Shown here piece after piece: positions 10,864-23,078 of a stretch of DNA of 64,000 nt. The notes beneath the pieces are model-generated. The model had not been told where the DNA came from, did no database searches, and saw only the letters and a program-made list of their open reading frames with translations. The stretch is from positions 1-64,000 of the forward strand of contig JAQTXG010000001.1 in assembly GCA_028688895.1 (NCBI GenBank), written 5' to 3'. Position 1 is the first letter of the stretch; each line of letters opens with the position of its first letter. This DNA is from Candidatus Altimarinota bacterium. GTDB lineage: Bacteria; Patescibacteriota; Gracilibacteria; BD1-5; UBA6164. The position numbers and the translations under genes are program-made.

Positions 10864-12342
10864 ATGTTAGAATTAACTAAAATAAAACAAATAGACAATA
10901 ATGTATGATTTTTTAGATTTAAAAAATTTGATGAATCAACATATTTGATTACAAATGATATTTGAAAATATTGCTTTTTAGACAAATCAGATTTTTGAGA
11001 TTTTATATCAGGTAAATTAAATGCGTGAGATAAATACAATGAGTTATTACAAAAAAAATTCATCAAAAATAAGGACTATGAAACAGAAATGGCTAAATCA
11101 TTTGCTAAAAAAAATGAATTTTTGGCATATGGACCATCTCTTCATATAATTGTTACCACTCTTAGATGTAATCATAAATGTCAATACTGTCATGCAGCAG
11201 TAGCACCGATGACTGCCAAAAATATGGATATGACAAAAGAAACTGCTACAAAAGTAGTAGACGCTATTTTTTATACATCAAATCCAAATCTAACAATAGA
11301 ATTTCAATGATGAGAATCACTAGTAAATTGGGAAATAGTAAAATATATAATAGAATACTCAAATACAAAAGCACAGTATCTAAAGAAAAATGTAAACTAT
11401 GCTTTAGTTTCAAATTTGACTTTGATGGATGAAGAGAAATTACAATACTTGATAGAAAACAATGTATGAATTTCTACATCACTAGATTGAGATGAGGAAA
11501 CTCATAATTACAATAGAACATTCAAAGAATGAAATAGTTTCGAGCAAGTTACATATTGGATAAAGAGAATCAATGAAGAATACCAAAAAAGATGAATGGA
11601 TAATAGAGTATGAGCACTATTAACTGTAACCAAAAAAACACTTTCTAGATACAAAGAAACAATAGATACTTATGTAAACGTTTGATTAAATTCTATTTTT
11701 TTAAGACCATTAAATCCATATTGATTCGCTGCTGCAGATTTAGAGAAATTGTGATATTCACCAGAAGATTTCGAAAAATTTTACATCAATTCTATGGAAT
11801 ATATATTAGAATTAAACAAAAAATGAACTATATTTAGAGAGTCACTTAGTTCAATTTATTTATCAAAAATATTATCTGAAACAGATCCAAATTATTTAGA
11901 TGAAAGAAGTCCTTGTGGAGCTTGTATATGACAAGTAGCCTACAATTTTGATTGAAAAATATATAGTTGTGATGAATGAAGAATGCTAGGTAGAATGTGA
12001 GATGAAAATTTTTTGATGACTACAGTTGCTGATACTGGTGAAGAAACATACAAAAATATGATTCAGTCAGAAACAACCAAGATTATGGTACAAGCTTCTA
12101 CTTTGGACTGATTACCTTGATACAATGATAGTGTTTACAAACCATACATATGAGTTTGTCCTATTCATTCTTATAAAACTAGTGGTAATATAATACCAAA
12201 TTATTCAAAAGACCACAAAAAAATACTTGATTTTGCAGTACTTGATTATTTATTTAAAAAATTGAGAAATGATACTGATAAAGTTGTTTTTGAAGAATGG
12301 ATTTGAATGAACCGTGAACCAATTTTATGTAATATAATTTAA
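10864..12342 (+). CDS. hxsB: His-Xaa-Ser system radical SAM maturase HxsB
   Basis: The 492-residue protein begins with an HxsB-like N-terminus (FFRFKKFDESTYLITNDIGKY). The radical SAM cluster motif CNHKCQYC has cysteines at 102, 106 and 109, and a GGES segment follows. The C-terminal auxiliary-cluster region has SPCGACIGQ (C351, C354), IYSCDEGRMLG (C369) and a later Cys at 432. HxsB enzymes are thought to modify HxsA peptides by radical chemistry. It stands 3 bp after the small HxsD-like gene and 61 bp before the precursor gene. A separate HxsC has not been recognised. Confidence 0.85.
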
Positions 12343-12403
12343 TATTTGTAAAAACAAGATATTTGTTTAAAATATTATTAATTTAAAATTAAACTTTATC
12401 AAA

Positions 12404-12838
12404 ATGGATAATAAAAAAAAGTTTTTCCCAAAGTTGAAAAAGAAAATTAAAGGTTTTTTGACTGATGAATCATGAAAAATCACAAAAAAAGATGCACTAG
12501 CATTAAGTGTATGAGCTGTATTACTTAGTTGAGCAGAATATGTTTCTGCAGCTCACACTAGCTCATTGTACTATACATGACATGGTAATTGATATATAAA
12601 TTGATGACATGCAAGTTGATATTCAGTCTGATGACATCAGAGTTGAACAAGAACTGCTCATTCTAGTGGTATAGTAAACTGACATAGTAGTGGTACTCCA
12701 AATGCTTGACATATTAGTTGATATCCATTAACTTGACATACTAATTGATTAGTAAATGGATGACATACCAGTAGAGACACTTATTGACATTCAAGTCATG
12801 GATCTCATTGAAGTCATGGGTCACATTGAAGTTATTAA
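12404..12838 (+). CDS. hxsA: His-Xaa-Ser repeat precursor peptide HxsA
   Basis: The 144-residue protein has a lysine-rich start, a hydrophobic stretch ending in EYVSAA at about residue 49, and a low-complexity core of Gly-His-x-Ser/Asn-Gly units. Units include GHASG, GHQSG, AHSSG, GHSSG, GHISG, GHTNG and GHTSR. It ends in four further His-(x)-Ser-type steps, GHSSHGSHGSHGSHGSY. About twelve histidines are spaced for repeated modification. This is the expected substrate of HxsB. The hydrophobic stretch suggests export, so the product may be a modified surface or secreted polypeptide. Most core glycines are TGA codons. A strong hairpin follows immediately. Confidence 0.85.
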
Positions 12839-12873
12839 TAAAAGAGAATTTATAAATTCTCTTTTATTTTTTT
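12839..12873. terminator. Bidirectional terminator between hxsA and a convergent radical SAM gene
   Basis: AAAAGAGAATT, a TATA loop and AATTCTCTTTT form a perfect stem followed by a T run. The stem overlaps the last codons of the minus-strand gene. Confidence 0.8.
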
Positions 12874-13770
12874 GTTCGCAGTGCATTCTCATTCACTTAT
12901 AAATCATTTATTTAACACTTTTATTATATTTTCTATTTTTATATTATTTTTTATTATATTGTTTATATTTAATGCAGAATAATAATCATTTTTATAAACG
13001 CTTTCCAGAGGATAACACTTAAAAATACTTCAATCAGTATTTATATCAAATTTTCATATATTTCAATCACATCAAAATTTCAATTTCATTTCTGTATTGT
13101 TTTCTATATATTCCAATTGCTCTTTAGTAAATATATTTTTATCTAGTCAACATGATATTTCTATAAAAAAATCATTGCTATATTTTTTAATTGTATCAAA
13201 AATATATTCTCACAATTTTTTTGAACTATTATCCATTATTAATTCTGATCACAATGATGAATTTGTAATCTTGAGATTTATTGCTCATATATTATGTTTG
13301 CTTGCCAAATTAAAAATAAACTCTGGAGATTTTTCTATATCACAAATATTATATCAAATAATAACTTTTATTCATAAGTTTATTAAAGTTTCTATGTTCT
13401 TATCGATATTTTCTAGCTCTTTTTCAGTATAAAAATCTTTATCATTTATATTACAATTTACCCTTATTCATTTCATTCATTCAAATATCTTTTTCAGATT
13501 TTCATTTTCAGTATTTATGTTTGAAAATACTATTATATCAAATCATCATTTATTTGCTATTTGTAGGAATTTTCTTATATTTGGAGATATAATAGGTTCT
13601 CATCAGAGAATTCTTACATTATTATCTTTGTTATTTTTTAAAAATTTTAGTATTTTTAAAAATGTAGATATACTCATATTTTTCATCAGACTTTCGTCTT
13701 TCATGTTTGCATTTGCAAAACAATATGAGCATTTTTGATTACAATAATTATTTATTATTATATTAGGCAT
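12850..13770 (-). CDS. Radical SAM protein convergent with the hxs cassette
   Basis: The 306-residue enzyme carries CNQKCSYC at residues 10-17 and an LGGEP segment about 55 residues later. A late FGCDGNIGKFDINTDGSIFKCYP region is consistent with an auxiliary cluster or substrate-binding part. It converges on hxsA. It could be the missing second maturase of the Hxs system, as HxsC is also a radical SAM enzyme, but the sequence does not show a specific HxsC feature that I recognise. Its ATG is directly adjacent to the ATG of the next gene on the other strand, sharing the palindrome CATATG. Confidence 0.85.
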
Positions 13771-14796
13771 ATGGAATTTTTCACTACAAAATATATAAAT
13801 GAATTGATAAAAGATGAGTACATATCTTTTTTACACAAGTATTATACTGACATTTTAACAAATCCAAATAAATATATATCAATAGTAGAAAAAAAGATTT
13901 CTAGTTATTTATGATGATGATATGTAAAACTATTAAATTCTTGAACTACAGCATTGCAGTTTGGATTATTAGCACTATGAGTAAAAGCATGAGATGAAGT
14001 TATACTTCCAGCTAATACTTACTCAGCTACTGCTATAGCGATTACCAATATATGAGCTGTACCAGTTTTTGTAGATATAAATCTAGATAATTTTACTATA
14101 GATTATACTGATATAGAAAACAAAATTACATCAAAAACAAAAGCTATCATACCAGTGCATTTATACTGATACAATTGTAATATGAAAGAGATTATAGATA
14201 TATCAAAAAAACACGATTTAAAAATAATCGAAGATGCTTCACATGCATTTGGATGAGAATATTTTTGAGAAAAATTGTGAACTCTATGAGATATATGAGC
14301 ATTTAGTTGTCACCATAGTAAAAACTTCTGAACTTTCTGAAATGGTGGTATTTTATATACAAAAGATAAAACATTATTTGATAAAATAGACAATTATATA
14401 TTTCCAGATAAACAAAGTATAGAAGTGTTAAAATCATGAAGGACACCAGCAAATATATGAGTTACAGAAGCATTAGTACTTTTATTTAAATTAAAATATA
14501 TAGATAAAATAATATATTCAAATATAGAATTATATAAATCATATTTAGATAGATATTCAGAAACTGATTTTATTTTTCCAAAACTAGATTTGAAAAATCA
14601 CAGACTTCACATCAGAAATTTTACAGTTTTGTCAAAAAATAGAGATTTTTACATAAATAATAAAATAGGGAAAAAGTACTATGAAATAAATCTAAACAAA
14701 CATAAAGCTTTTGAAGGTCATAATACAATTCTAAAAAACACCACATATTTTTTTGAAAATAATTTAAGTTTAAATTTTTATTTTTGAATAAAATAA
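13771..14796 (+). CDS. DegT/DnrJ/EryC1-type PLP aminotransferase
   Basis: The 341-residue protein belongs to the sugar aminotransferase superfamily. Visible marks are [27 protein letters not shown], the [11 protein letters not shown] segment and the cofactor lysine K184 in [15 protein letters not shown]. Such enzymes transfer an amino group to keto-sugars of surface polysaccharides or natural products. The protein is slightly short at the C-terminus for the family. It starts back-to-back with a radical SAM gene and precedes a lipoprotein and an asparagine-synthetase-like gene. Confidence 0.9.
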
Positions 14797-14834
14797 ATAT
14801 AATAACAATGATATATTTTTATAAAAAAATACTT

Positions 14835-15614
14835 ATGAAATACAATTACTTAATACTATTTTTTATAACTTTCTCTTTGATTTCATGTGTAAATACTTGA
14901 AACAATAAAACAAATGTAAACTTAAACGCGTCAGGTTCTATTATATCAACTTGAACAATTGTTTGAAGTGGTTCTACATGAGAAGTTATTGTAGAAAAAC
15001 CTTTGACTTTAGAAGAAAAAGAAGCTTTAATTATAACAGATAAAGAAGCTATCAAAATCTTGAAAGAAAACATAAGTGATGAATACTCTGAAGAATTACC
15101 TAGAATAGTATGATATTATTGAACTACTCCATTTTATGAGTTTTATATATTACAATCAATCAAAAATTCCGATATATGAGAGTGTGATAACATATCTATA
15201 GAAGACAAAAAATCATTATGTAAAGAATTGTATCCTGATTATATGGATGAAAACAAGGTGGTTGAAATATACTGAAAATACTGAGAAAATTCAGATTTCG
15301 CCAAAGTCATGTACAAATCATTTGTAAATATAAAACTAGAGAATTCTACTTGTGAAAATGAAAATATCATATCATATCTAGCATGTAAAAAAATACTAGA
15401 TAAAGATTTTGATGTAGAGAAAGTGTTTTTGAATTATTCTAGATTATTATATTCAGATGCATATGATGTAAAATCTTACTACAAAGAAATCTCAGAAAAA
15501 TGGTGAATGGATAAATGATTCACTGATTTAGTTGAAAAAATATGAATAGATTATCAAGAAAAACTACCACAAACAGAAAATAAAAATCAAGATACAATTG
15601 AAGAAAATAATTAA
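14835..15614 (+). CDS. Putative lipoprotein of unknown function
   Basis: The 259-residue protein has a lipoprotein signal (MKYNYLILFFITFSLISC, lipobox Cys at 18), so it is probably anchored to the outer face of the membrane. A Ser/Thr/Gly linker follows and then a mainly helical, Glu- and Lys-rich body with cysteines at about residues 118, 131, 172 and 183 that may pair. I do not recognise the body. An earlier in-frame ATG at 14808 would add nine residues, but the signal peptide fits better from 14835. Confidence 0.8.
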
Positions 15615-15633
15615 TTTTTAATAATTACAAAAT

Positions 15634-16974
15634 ATGAAAACATTGTCAAAAGAACAAATATCTAAATTTTTAGCTTTTACAGTATGATCAAATTCAAATT
15701 TTATTGATATAGATTATTTGAATTCAATTAAATTATCAGATAATAGAGAAATGAATATTGAATATTTCAAGTCTGAAATTTTAAATATTTTTAATACTGA
15801 AATCGACTCATACAATGTTGTAGATGGTGAAAATATAGGTTTATTATTGTCTGGTTGATTAGATTCTACATTGTTATTATCTATATTAAAAGACAAATTT
15901 CCAAGCTCAAAGATTTATACATATACTCTATGATATTCTTCAACGGATGCTCATTTAGCAAAAGCAAAAAAGATTTCAGAAGAATACAATACTATTCACA
16001 GAGAAGTGATTTATGATTTATCATCAAATCTACTTGAAACATTTGATGAGATATATAAAAGTTGATATGATTTAGAATGAGAAGATAGTTTGATAATGAA
16101 TCATATATTATCAAAAGAAGTAGTAAAAGATTGTAAAATTGTATTTTCTGGTTTTTGACTAGACTATATTTTTGCTGGAATGGATTTATTTAGAAATTCA
16201 TTTATGGAAAAATTGTATAATAAAAAATTGATAGATAAATCATATATTTTTAATGTTTTATGATGAAATAAATATTATTTAAAATATGTACTTGATAAAA
16301 TTAATTCACCTTTAGGAGCAGATTTTTTTGTGAAATACTGAGAATATTATGCTTACAATTTGACTGAAAATTTACAACAATTTTCAAATACTTATTTTAA
16401 AACAAGTATTTGAAATATTAGAAATGATATATCAGAATTGAAAAAACAAATCTATTTTATAATCACCACAAGTCTATCAAATAGGTATAATCCATACAAT
16501 TTACCATATGAAAAACTATGAGTAAAACATCACAATCCATTTGGTAGTAAAAATGTAATATCTGAAGTGATATCATTAAATATACCTGACAATTTTTTGT
16601 ATAATCCATATACAAAAGAAAAGAAATTTATCATAAGAGAAATATCAAAAGAAAAAATAAATAGTGAAATATTAAATAATCTACATACTTGAACAGTATT
16701 AAATTATGAACAATCATTTAGAAATAATAAATCAGAAATTCTAAAATTGATATCAGAAAATTCTAGATTTTTAACAAATTTTTTCTCTAGAGATTTTATA
16801 GAAAACTTTGATAAAGTTATAGAAGATAGTGTTTGGTATGAAAATAGTAAACAAATAATTGTTGTACTACAAATGTTATTTTATGTAAAAAATAACCAAG
16901 TTGTTTTGTATGAAACTAGTAAAATTGATCAAATAGTAAAAGAAAAAGTTTGAGATAAAATTTTAATAAAATAA
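15634..16974 (+). CDS. Asparagine-synthetase-like ATP pyrophosphatase without glutaminase domain
   Basis: The 446-residue protein has the PP-loop LLLSGGLDST at residues 70-79 and a downstream GFGLDYIFAG, which match the synthetase half of AsnB-type enzymes. No N-terminal Cys-2 glutaminase domain is present; only about 60 unrelated residues precede the loop. Relatives of this kind form amide or lactam bonds, for example lasso-peptide cyclases and beta-lactam synthetases. In this setting a peptide or sugar amidation step is plausible but unproven. It follows the lipoprotein by 19 bp and ends at a clear terminator. Confidence 0.85.
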
Positions 16975-17010
16975 ACAAAAGCATTTTTGATTTATCAAGA
17001 ATGCTTTTGT
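16975..17010 (+). terminator. Terminator after the asparagine-synthetase-like gene
   Basis: AAAAGCATT and AATGCTTTT flank an inner TTTGA/TCAAG stem. The structure follows the stop codon at once and is trailed by a short T-rich stretch. Confidence 0.7.
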
Positions 17011-17041
17011 TTCGAATAATATTTATTTTATATTTAAATAT

Positions 17042-19048
17042 ATGATAATTGTTTGAATACATGATGCCACACAAAATTATTCTATGTCAGTATTATATAA
17101 ACAAAAAATATATAGTATAGAACTAGAAAGACTTATATGAATAAAAACCGGTATTTACAAAAACAAAAACACAGATCACTGTTACGAACAATACAAATTG
17201 TGAGAACATACATATATCAAAAAAGATTCAATGACTCTATGAGATTATTGAGTGTTTTTAATGTTTAATTATTTTGCTGAGTATTTAGATTTCAAAAAAG
17301 AGGACATAGATTTACTAGTTGTATCTTCATGAAAGGATTACAAAAGTATTTTTTGAAACATAGAATTCACTACTCCAAAATCTCATCATTTGATGCACTT
17401 ATATAGTACATATTTTTTATCATGATTTACTGAATCAAATATTCTGATTATAGATTGAGCAGGATATGATTTGGAAGAAAATAAAATAGCACTACAATCG
17501 CTATATTTCTGAAAATGAAAAGATATTAAAAACATAAATACAAACTATGCAAAAAAGGAAAAAAATATATGAATATGAATAGCATATGAAAGAGTTTCTT
17601 ATTTTTTATGACTAACAGAATGAAAAATAATGTGACTATCATGATATTGACAAAAATATACAAAGTACGATTTTTTTGATCTAAAAAACAATGAAGTATA
17701 TCTAAAAACAAGTTTACATCAGATTTTTTGTGACAAAGAATTGTTTTTAAAACACTACTGATTGATGCAAGAATTCTCACAAAACTGATACCAATCAGAA
17801 AAAATTATAGATTTTGTATATAGTTTTCAAGTAGAAGTAGAGGAAGCTATTTTGCACCTAGCAAATAACTTGTATGAAATAAATCCATGTGAAAATCTAT
17901 GTTATGCTTGATGAGTCGCACTAAATTGTCTGACAAATTATAGACTTAAAAATGAGCTTAAATATAAAAATATATTTATTCAACCAGCAGCGTGAGATTC
18001 ATGAATCTCACTTTGAAATTTACTATATGGATACTATACATACTTAAACCAAGTTGAAAAGATATGATTATCAGATACAAATTATTGACTTTGAATAAAT
18101 TATAACAATGAAATAGAAAATATATTATCAGATTACCAAGATTACATAGATTTTGAAAAAATAGAGAATGAAAATGATTTTATAAATCATATTTCAGAAA
18201 GTATAAATGCAAAAAAAGTAAGTATTATATATAGATGATGATCAGAATTTTGACCAAGAGCATTATGAAACAGATCAATAATAGCATCAGTAAAAATTCC
18301 AGATTTACAATACAAAATAAACAAGATAAAAGACAGGGAATTATGGAGACCATTTTGAATGATGATTTTGAAAGCAGACCAAGACAAATACTTCGAAAAT
18401 AGTGTTGATTCAAAATATATGTTGTTTACAAACAAGCTAAATCAAGAATGATTAAAAATATACAACAACATATGTCACAATGACCATTCTATCAGATTAC
18501 AAACTATATTTGAAGATAACGAGTTCTATTTTAAACTATTAAATAGATTAAAATACTACTGAGTAAAATGACTTTTAAATACTTCACTCAATTGAAAAGG
18601 TCAACCAATTTTAGAAACACCAAATCAAGCAATAGAATTTTTCTTGATAAAAGAATGAATAGAAAAACTATTTTTAGAAAATTATGTAATAACAAAAAAA
18701 ATAGGCAAGAAAATTACATCTAAAAAATTATCAAACAATACATTAGTAAATAATGTACTCAATAATATGAAGATGATATTTATCAAAAAAACTAGATTTA
18801 CTATAGAAAACATATTTATAGACATAGATATATTTACAAAAAATTTTACAGTAAATATTGTAAAAGAAAATGAATCTATCTGAAAAATAGAATTCAAATA
18901 TGAAAAAGACAAATACTTTTTAGATAAAAAAACAGGTATAATAGATAATGATTTTTCTATACTGATATTAAATGTAGTAGATAACTCAGATTTTTTAAAT
19001 AAACTTTTTTGAATGCTTAGATGAGTTTTTATTAAAAGTTTCCATTAG
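17042..19048 (+). CDS. Carbamoyltransferase of the NodU/CmcH/TobZ type
   Basis: The 668-residue protein has the two-domain plan of O-carbamoyltransferases: an N-terminal Kae1/ASKHA-like domain (VGIHDATQN at residues 4-12, KSHHLMHLYSTYF near 117, IDGAGYD near 140, CYAGGVALN near 298) and a C-terminal YrdC-like domain. The diagnostic GGSEFGPRALGNRSI lies near residues 398-412. These enzymes use carbamoyl phosphate and ATP to carbamoylate hydroxyls of sugars or antibiotics. Residues after about 570 are extra and unrecognised. It stands alone between a terminator and the minus-strand radical SAM cluster. Confidence 0.92.
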
Positions 19049-19162
19049 GATAAAATTGAGGTATATTTTCCAAATCCATACATTTGTACCTAGGAATCAA
19101 GCTTTAGATGTAGGAAAAAATAATGTACATTTTATCAGAAATTGTATACTTTTAGGCATATT

Positions 19163-20065
19163 TTAGTTATATATTTTAATTACTTTATAATCCAAATCCA
19201 TATTTCACTCTTCACAATCACAACAATATGCTACATTTTGCTTATTTCTAAACACATCATTTACAAACTTTTGACTTTTATTAGAGTTGTATAATTCTTC
19301 TAAATTATTATCATTTATATTTCATAATGAGTGAATGTCTATATATTTATCAGTTATATAACAACATGGAATTATTTTTCCATCTACATTTATCACTATT
19401 CAGGTATTTGGTTTATTACAACTAATTGTTTTTGTCACTTCTTTGTATCTAGTATAATTATTATTTTTTGGTATTAAATGTGACCATTGTTTTTCTTTTA
19501 TCAATACTGTTTTGTATCTTAATACATCTACTCACAATTTTTCAGCTAACAATTTAATATTTTCTACTTGATTTTCATTGTGTGACATTATGATAAATTG
19601 TAGTTCTACAATAGGTCAGTATCACAATTTTTCTTTCAGTTTTACTAGTATTTGTATGTTTTTAATTATTTGATTCAAGTTTCATCATACTCTAAATTTT
19701 TCGTATATTTCTTGTGTAGTTCAATCAACAGATATAGATAAATAATCAAGTCATGCATTTATAAGTTCTACTGATTTATTAGCAGTTAGAAAAGTACCAT
19801 TTGTAGCTATTTTTATATTTTTAATTCAGTTTAATTTTGCATATTTTATAAATTCTCAGATTTGTTTATGCATCAAAGGTTCTCAATAATTATATAGACT
19901 AATTGTCTTAGTATTTTTTTCAGGTATTTCATCAATTATCTTTTTGAATACAGAAAAATCCATATATTTTTTATGTCTATCATCTTGATGAGAATAACAA
20001 GTCGTGCATTTCAAGTTGCACACATTTGTTACTTCTATCATTATATCATTAGGAAAATTAGTCAT
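19163..20065 (-). CDS. Radical SAM/SPASM enzyme 1 of the minus-strand cluster
   Basis: The 300-residue protein has CNLKCTTC at residues 16-23, YGEPL and ISVDG strands, and a C-terminal SPASM-type region: CNKP, then VDGKIIPCCYITD, LGNINDNNLEELYNS and CCDCEEW. SPASM proteins bind auxiliary iron-sulfur clusters and commonly modify peptides, though some act on small molecules. It is last in a run of five minus-strand radical SAM genes. Its substrate is unknown. Confidence 0.9.
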
Positions 20066-20087
20066 TATTTGTTTTATCTGAAAGATT

Positions 20088-20145
20088 AATTTCTGCCCCT
20101 TTTAGGGGAAGTCCCGGAAGGGGGAAGGAATAGAGAACCAAAGCC
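20088..20145. repeat. Dispersed palindromic repeat, family A (diverged)
   Basis: CCCCTTTTAGGGG, then AAGTCCCGGAAGGGGGAAGGAATAG and AACCAAAG follow the layout of the copy at 22083 with changes. It separates two radical SAM genes. Confidence 0.65.
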
Positions 20146-20149
20146 CTCT

Positions 20150-21088
20150 TTATTCATTATGCAATTTACAACAAGTTTTACATATATCTAGTGGAAACTT
20201 TGATTTTATAGATTTTTTTAATTCAACAAAATCATTATTTTTTATAGCATCTTTTAGATTTATCTTTGATATATCATCGAAATTATTTGTGATAAATTCA
20301 CATATAGATAGTTTTCAATTTTCATCTATTCTGAGTTGTTTATCCAATTGTTTACAAGATATTTTCCATTTCTTAAATAGGGCAATAGGTTCTATTATTA
20401 TTTTAGTTTTTGTATTCAGTTTTTTTAAAATCAAGACTTTTTCCAAAAAGTCTTTTTTTAACATTTCATTATCAATTTTTTCACTTCATGGCATTGATAT
20501 TTTTATGTCACTAATCAATATTTTAGAGTTTTCTACATCTGTTTTGGAGAAATTCATCATATAAATCAATTTGTGTTCTTTTATTCAGATACTATTTAAC
20601 CACAGATGCAATTTGACTATATTTTCAGTTTTTAGATTTGGGCTTATTACTGTAGAAACTGTTATATTTTTTATATTTATTAATTCAGGAATTACTTTTT
20701 TTAATTTATTAAAAAGTCATTTTTTTCATCTAGATATATCGTGAAAATCTCAATATCAATCTATAGAAATATTTATCTGTGTTAAATTTTTTAAGTATTC
20801 AAAATTATCTAAAAATTTATCTAAAAGTATTCAATTTGTAGTTATTTCATAAGTTATTTCTTTTTCCTCTAGTTTATTAAATATACTTATTATATTTGGC
20901 AACATTAGAGTTTCTCATCATAGAAATGATAGGTGAGTATTTGCTGGTAGATTATTTATTATTTTGAAAATATTTTCTTGATCTGGTATTTTATTATTTA
21001 TATATCTTCTTTCTTTTTGACTACAAAAAGAGCAATCTAGATTGCAGGCAAGTGATAATTCCCAGTTTATTATATATTTATCTGTCAT
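20150..21088 (-). CDS. Radical SAM/SPASM-like enzyme 2
   Basis: The 312-residue protein has CNLDCSFC at residues 15-22 and a GETLMLP segment. A C-terminal part holds a Cys before RIDENGKLSICEF and then a final ICKTCCKLHNE. The chosen ATG at 21088 overlaps the stop of the upstream gene by 11 bp. An in-frame ATG nine codons earlier (21115) also exists, but it would lie further inside that gene. Substrate unknown; the C-terminal cysteines suggest one auxiliary cluster. Confidence 0.87.
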
Positions 21089-22064
21089 ATATTTCTTTTG
21101 ATTTAAAAGCACCACACATCAGCATACATTCTGGACAATCTCCATTTTCAATAAGTTTTCTTTGTAATTTAATATTTTTTCAATTCCATATTTCATCTAT
21201 ATTATTTTCTCTTAGATCTCAGATTTTATTCATAAGTATGCAAGAAAACACTTTCCCATCAGGCATAATAGTAATAGAATCTTTTGCTATATTACAATTC
21301 TTTTTTTCTTCTCATAATCAGTTTCTCAAATAATCAGGTATTTTATAGAAAAAATTTTTATTTATATAATCTCATTGCTCAATTATATAAGGATTATCAT
21401 ATACTTGATTTTCGATTTCAATTATTTCATCTTCGGAAAAATGCCCATTATAATAATTTTTTTGATTAGTATAATTAGTCATATTTTCTACAGGTTTAAA
21501 AGAAAAATTTACTCATAGTTTATTTGCTAATCTACACAAAAAGATTATATCTCTATAATTATTTTTTGTTATAGTCATTTTCAATTCTATAATCTGTTCA
21601 GGAAATACTTTTTTTATCTTTCAAATAGTTTCTAATATTTTTAAAAAACTTCAATCTACTCATCTTTGTCTATCATGATTTATTTGTTTTCCATCTACTG
21701 AAATATTTATCTTTTTAAAACTCTTTCATTTTTTTTTCCAAAATATAAGCAATTTCATCAACTTATTAGTCAAAATTCAGTTTGTACTTATAGAGTGTAT
21801 AGAGTTAGGTAAATACTCATCTATTAAAAGCATTTTTTCTTCCAAATTTTCTATTAATAATGGCTCTCATCCACTTAAACCTATATCAAAATATTCTCAA
21901 TAATATTTATAACTATTTTGAATGATTTTTGAATTAACGATTTCTTTTATTTTTTCTATACTTAGTTCAGATTTATAATCATAACTCCAAATATCACAAT
22001 GATTACATTTCAGATTACATTTATATGTAAATATCCAATTTATGCTTTTTATAAAATGAGTCAT
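21078..22064 (-). CDS. Radical SAM/SPASM enzyme 3
   Basis: The 328-residue protein carries CNLKCNHC at residues 16-23, SGGEPLL near 66, ISVDG and a typical SPASM tail: CNIAKDSITIMPDGKVFSC, a GDLRE turn, then CPECMLMCGAF. It overlaps the next gene by 11 bp, which indicates coupled translation. It is closely similar in plan to neighbours 4 and 1, as if the cluster grew by duplication, although the sequences are far apart. Confidence 0.9.
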
Positions 22065-22082
22065 TATTGTTTTTACTTAATA

Positions 22083-22139
22083 AATTTCTCCCTTTTCCAA
22101 AGGGAGTACCCCGAAGGGGGGAGGGATTAAAACCAAAGT
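22083..22139. repeat. Dispersed palindromic repeat, family A
   Basis: CTCCCTTTTCCAAAGGGAG is followed by TACCCCGAAGGGGGGAGGGATT and AACCAAAGTAC. This is one of the best preserved copies; the same text appears translated inside the reverse transcriptase gene at 44896. Confidence 0.75.
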
Positions 22140-22168
22140 ACACATTTGTTGCATTGAGTGGCCTGTGG

Positions 22169-23077
22169 TTATATCACACTCTTAAAACTTCCATGTAAAC
22201 TATAACATTTACTACAATTTATCTTATTCACATGAGTTATTATATCCATATGAGTTTCATTATAATATATTTCATCCAAGCTTTGTTTCTTTAGATTTCA
22301 TATCTTATCATACTTTGTACAACAATAAGTATCTCAGTTAGCCATTACAAACAAGTTGTAGTTTGGAGTAGTACATTTAAATCTGAGTTTACCAAATTCT
22401 AGATAATGTATCAAATTATTTCCATACAAACTATTTCTATAAATACTTCTGAGAATATTAATAACCATTTGTTTATCAGTTTTATCGAGCAACAATGGTT
22501 TATTTATTCTATTTGTATAATATTCATCATTTTCTACTGCTTTGAAATCTATTTCTACTCACAATTTATGTGCCAAAGCATAAACTTTTTTTATATCTTC
22601 TATATTATTTTTTGTAATAGTATATTTGATTTTTATATTTATATTTTTGTATGATTTTTTGAGTAATATAATTGTATCTATACTTTTCATAAAACTTCAC
22701 TTTATTCATCTTTGCAAGTCATGAGCTTCTTCCATCCCATCAATACTTATATGAATATTTGGTATTTCTATATCTTTATAGATACAGTACATTAGCAATT
22801 CTTCCAACTTATTATACAACACTCAGTTTGTAGATAAAGTATGTACCTGAAGTCATTTATCATGAATTATTTGAAAAATTTCTTTTATCTCTGGATGCAA
22901 CAATGGTTCTCATCATGTAATAGTTATATTTGTATCTATTGAAAAATGCTTTGAATCAGTAATTTTTTCTATATCAAAAACCGATATAGTATTTTTGACT
23001 TTGTTTTTCCAAATATCACACATACTACATCTGAGGTTACATATATCGATTATTTCAAAATTGATTGATTTAAGCAT
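22169..23077 (-). CDS. Radical SAM/SPASM enzyme 4
   Basis: The 302-residue protein shows CNLRCSMC at residues 13-20, TGGEPLLHPEI near 53, ISIDG near 107, and a SPASM-like end. The end has FKCTTPNYNLFVMANGDTYCC, KIGNLKKQSLDEIYYNE and a final CSKCYSLHGSF. Its ATG lies one base beyond the stop of the upstream gene, so the two are translationally coupled. The substrate is unknown. Confidence 0.9.
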
Positions 23078-23078
23078 A

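Noticed and set aside
12850-13770. Naming the convergent radical SAM protein HxsC.
   Set aside because: Position suggests it, but I see no specific HxsC feature; many unrelated radical SAM proteins are nearby.
14808-14834. An upstream start for the lipoprotein at 14835.
   Set aside because: It is in frame, but nine polar and aromatic residues would precede a signal peptide that is already complete from 14835.
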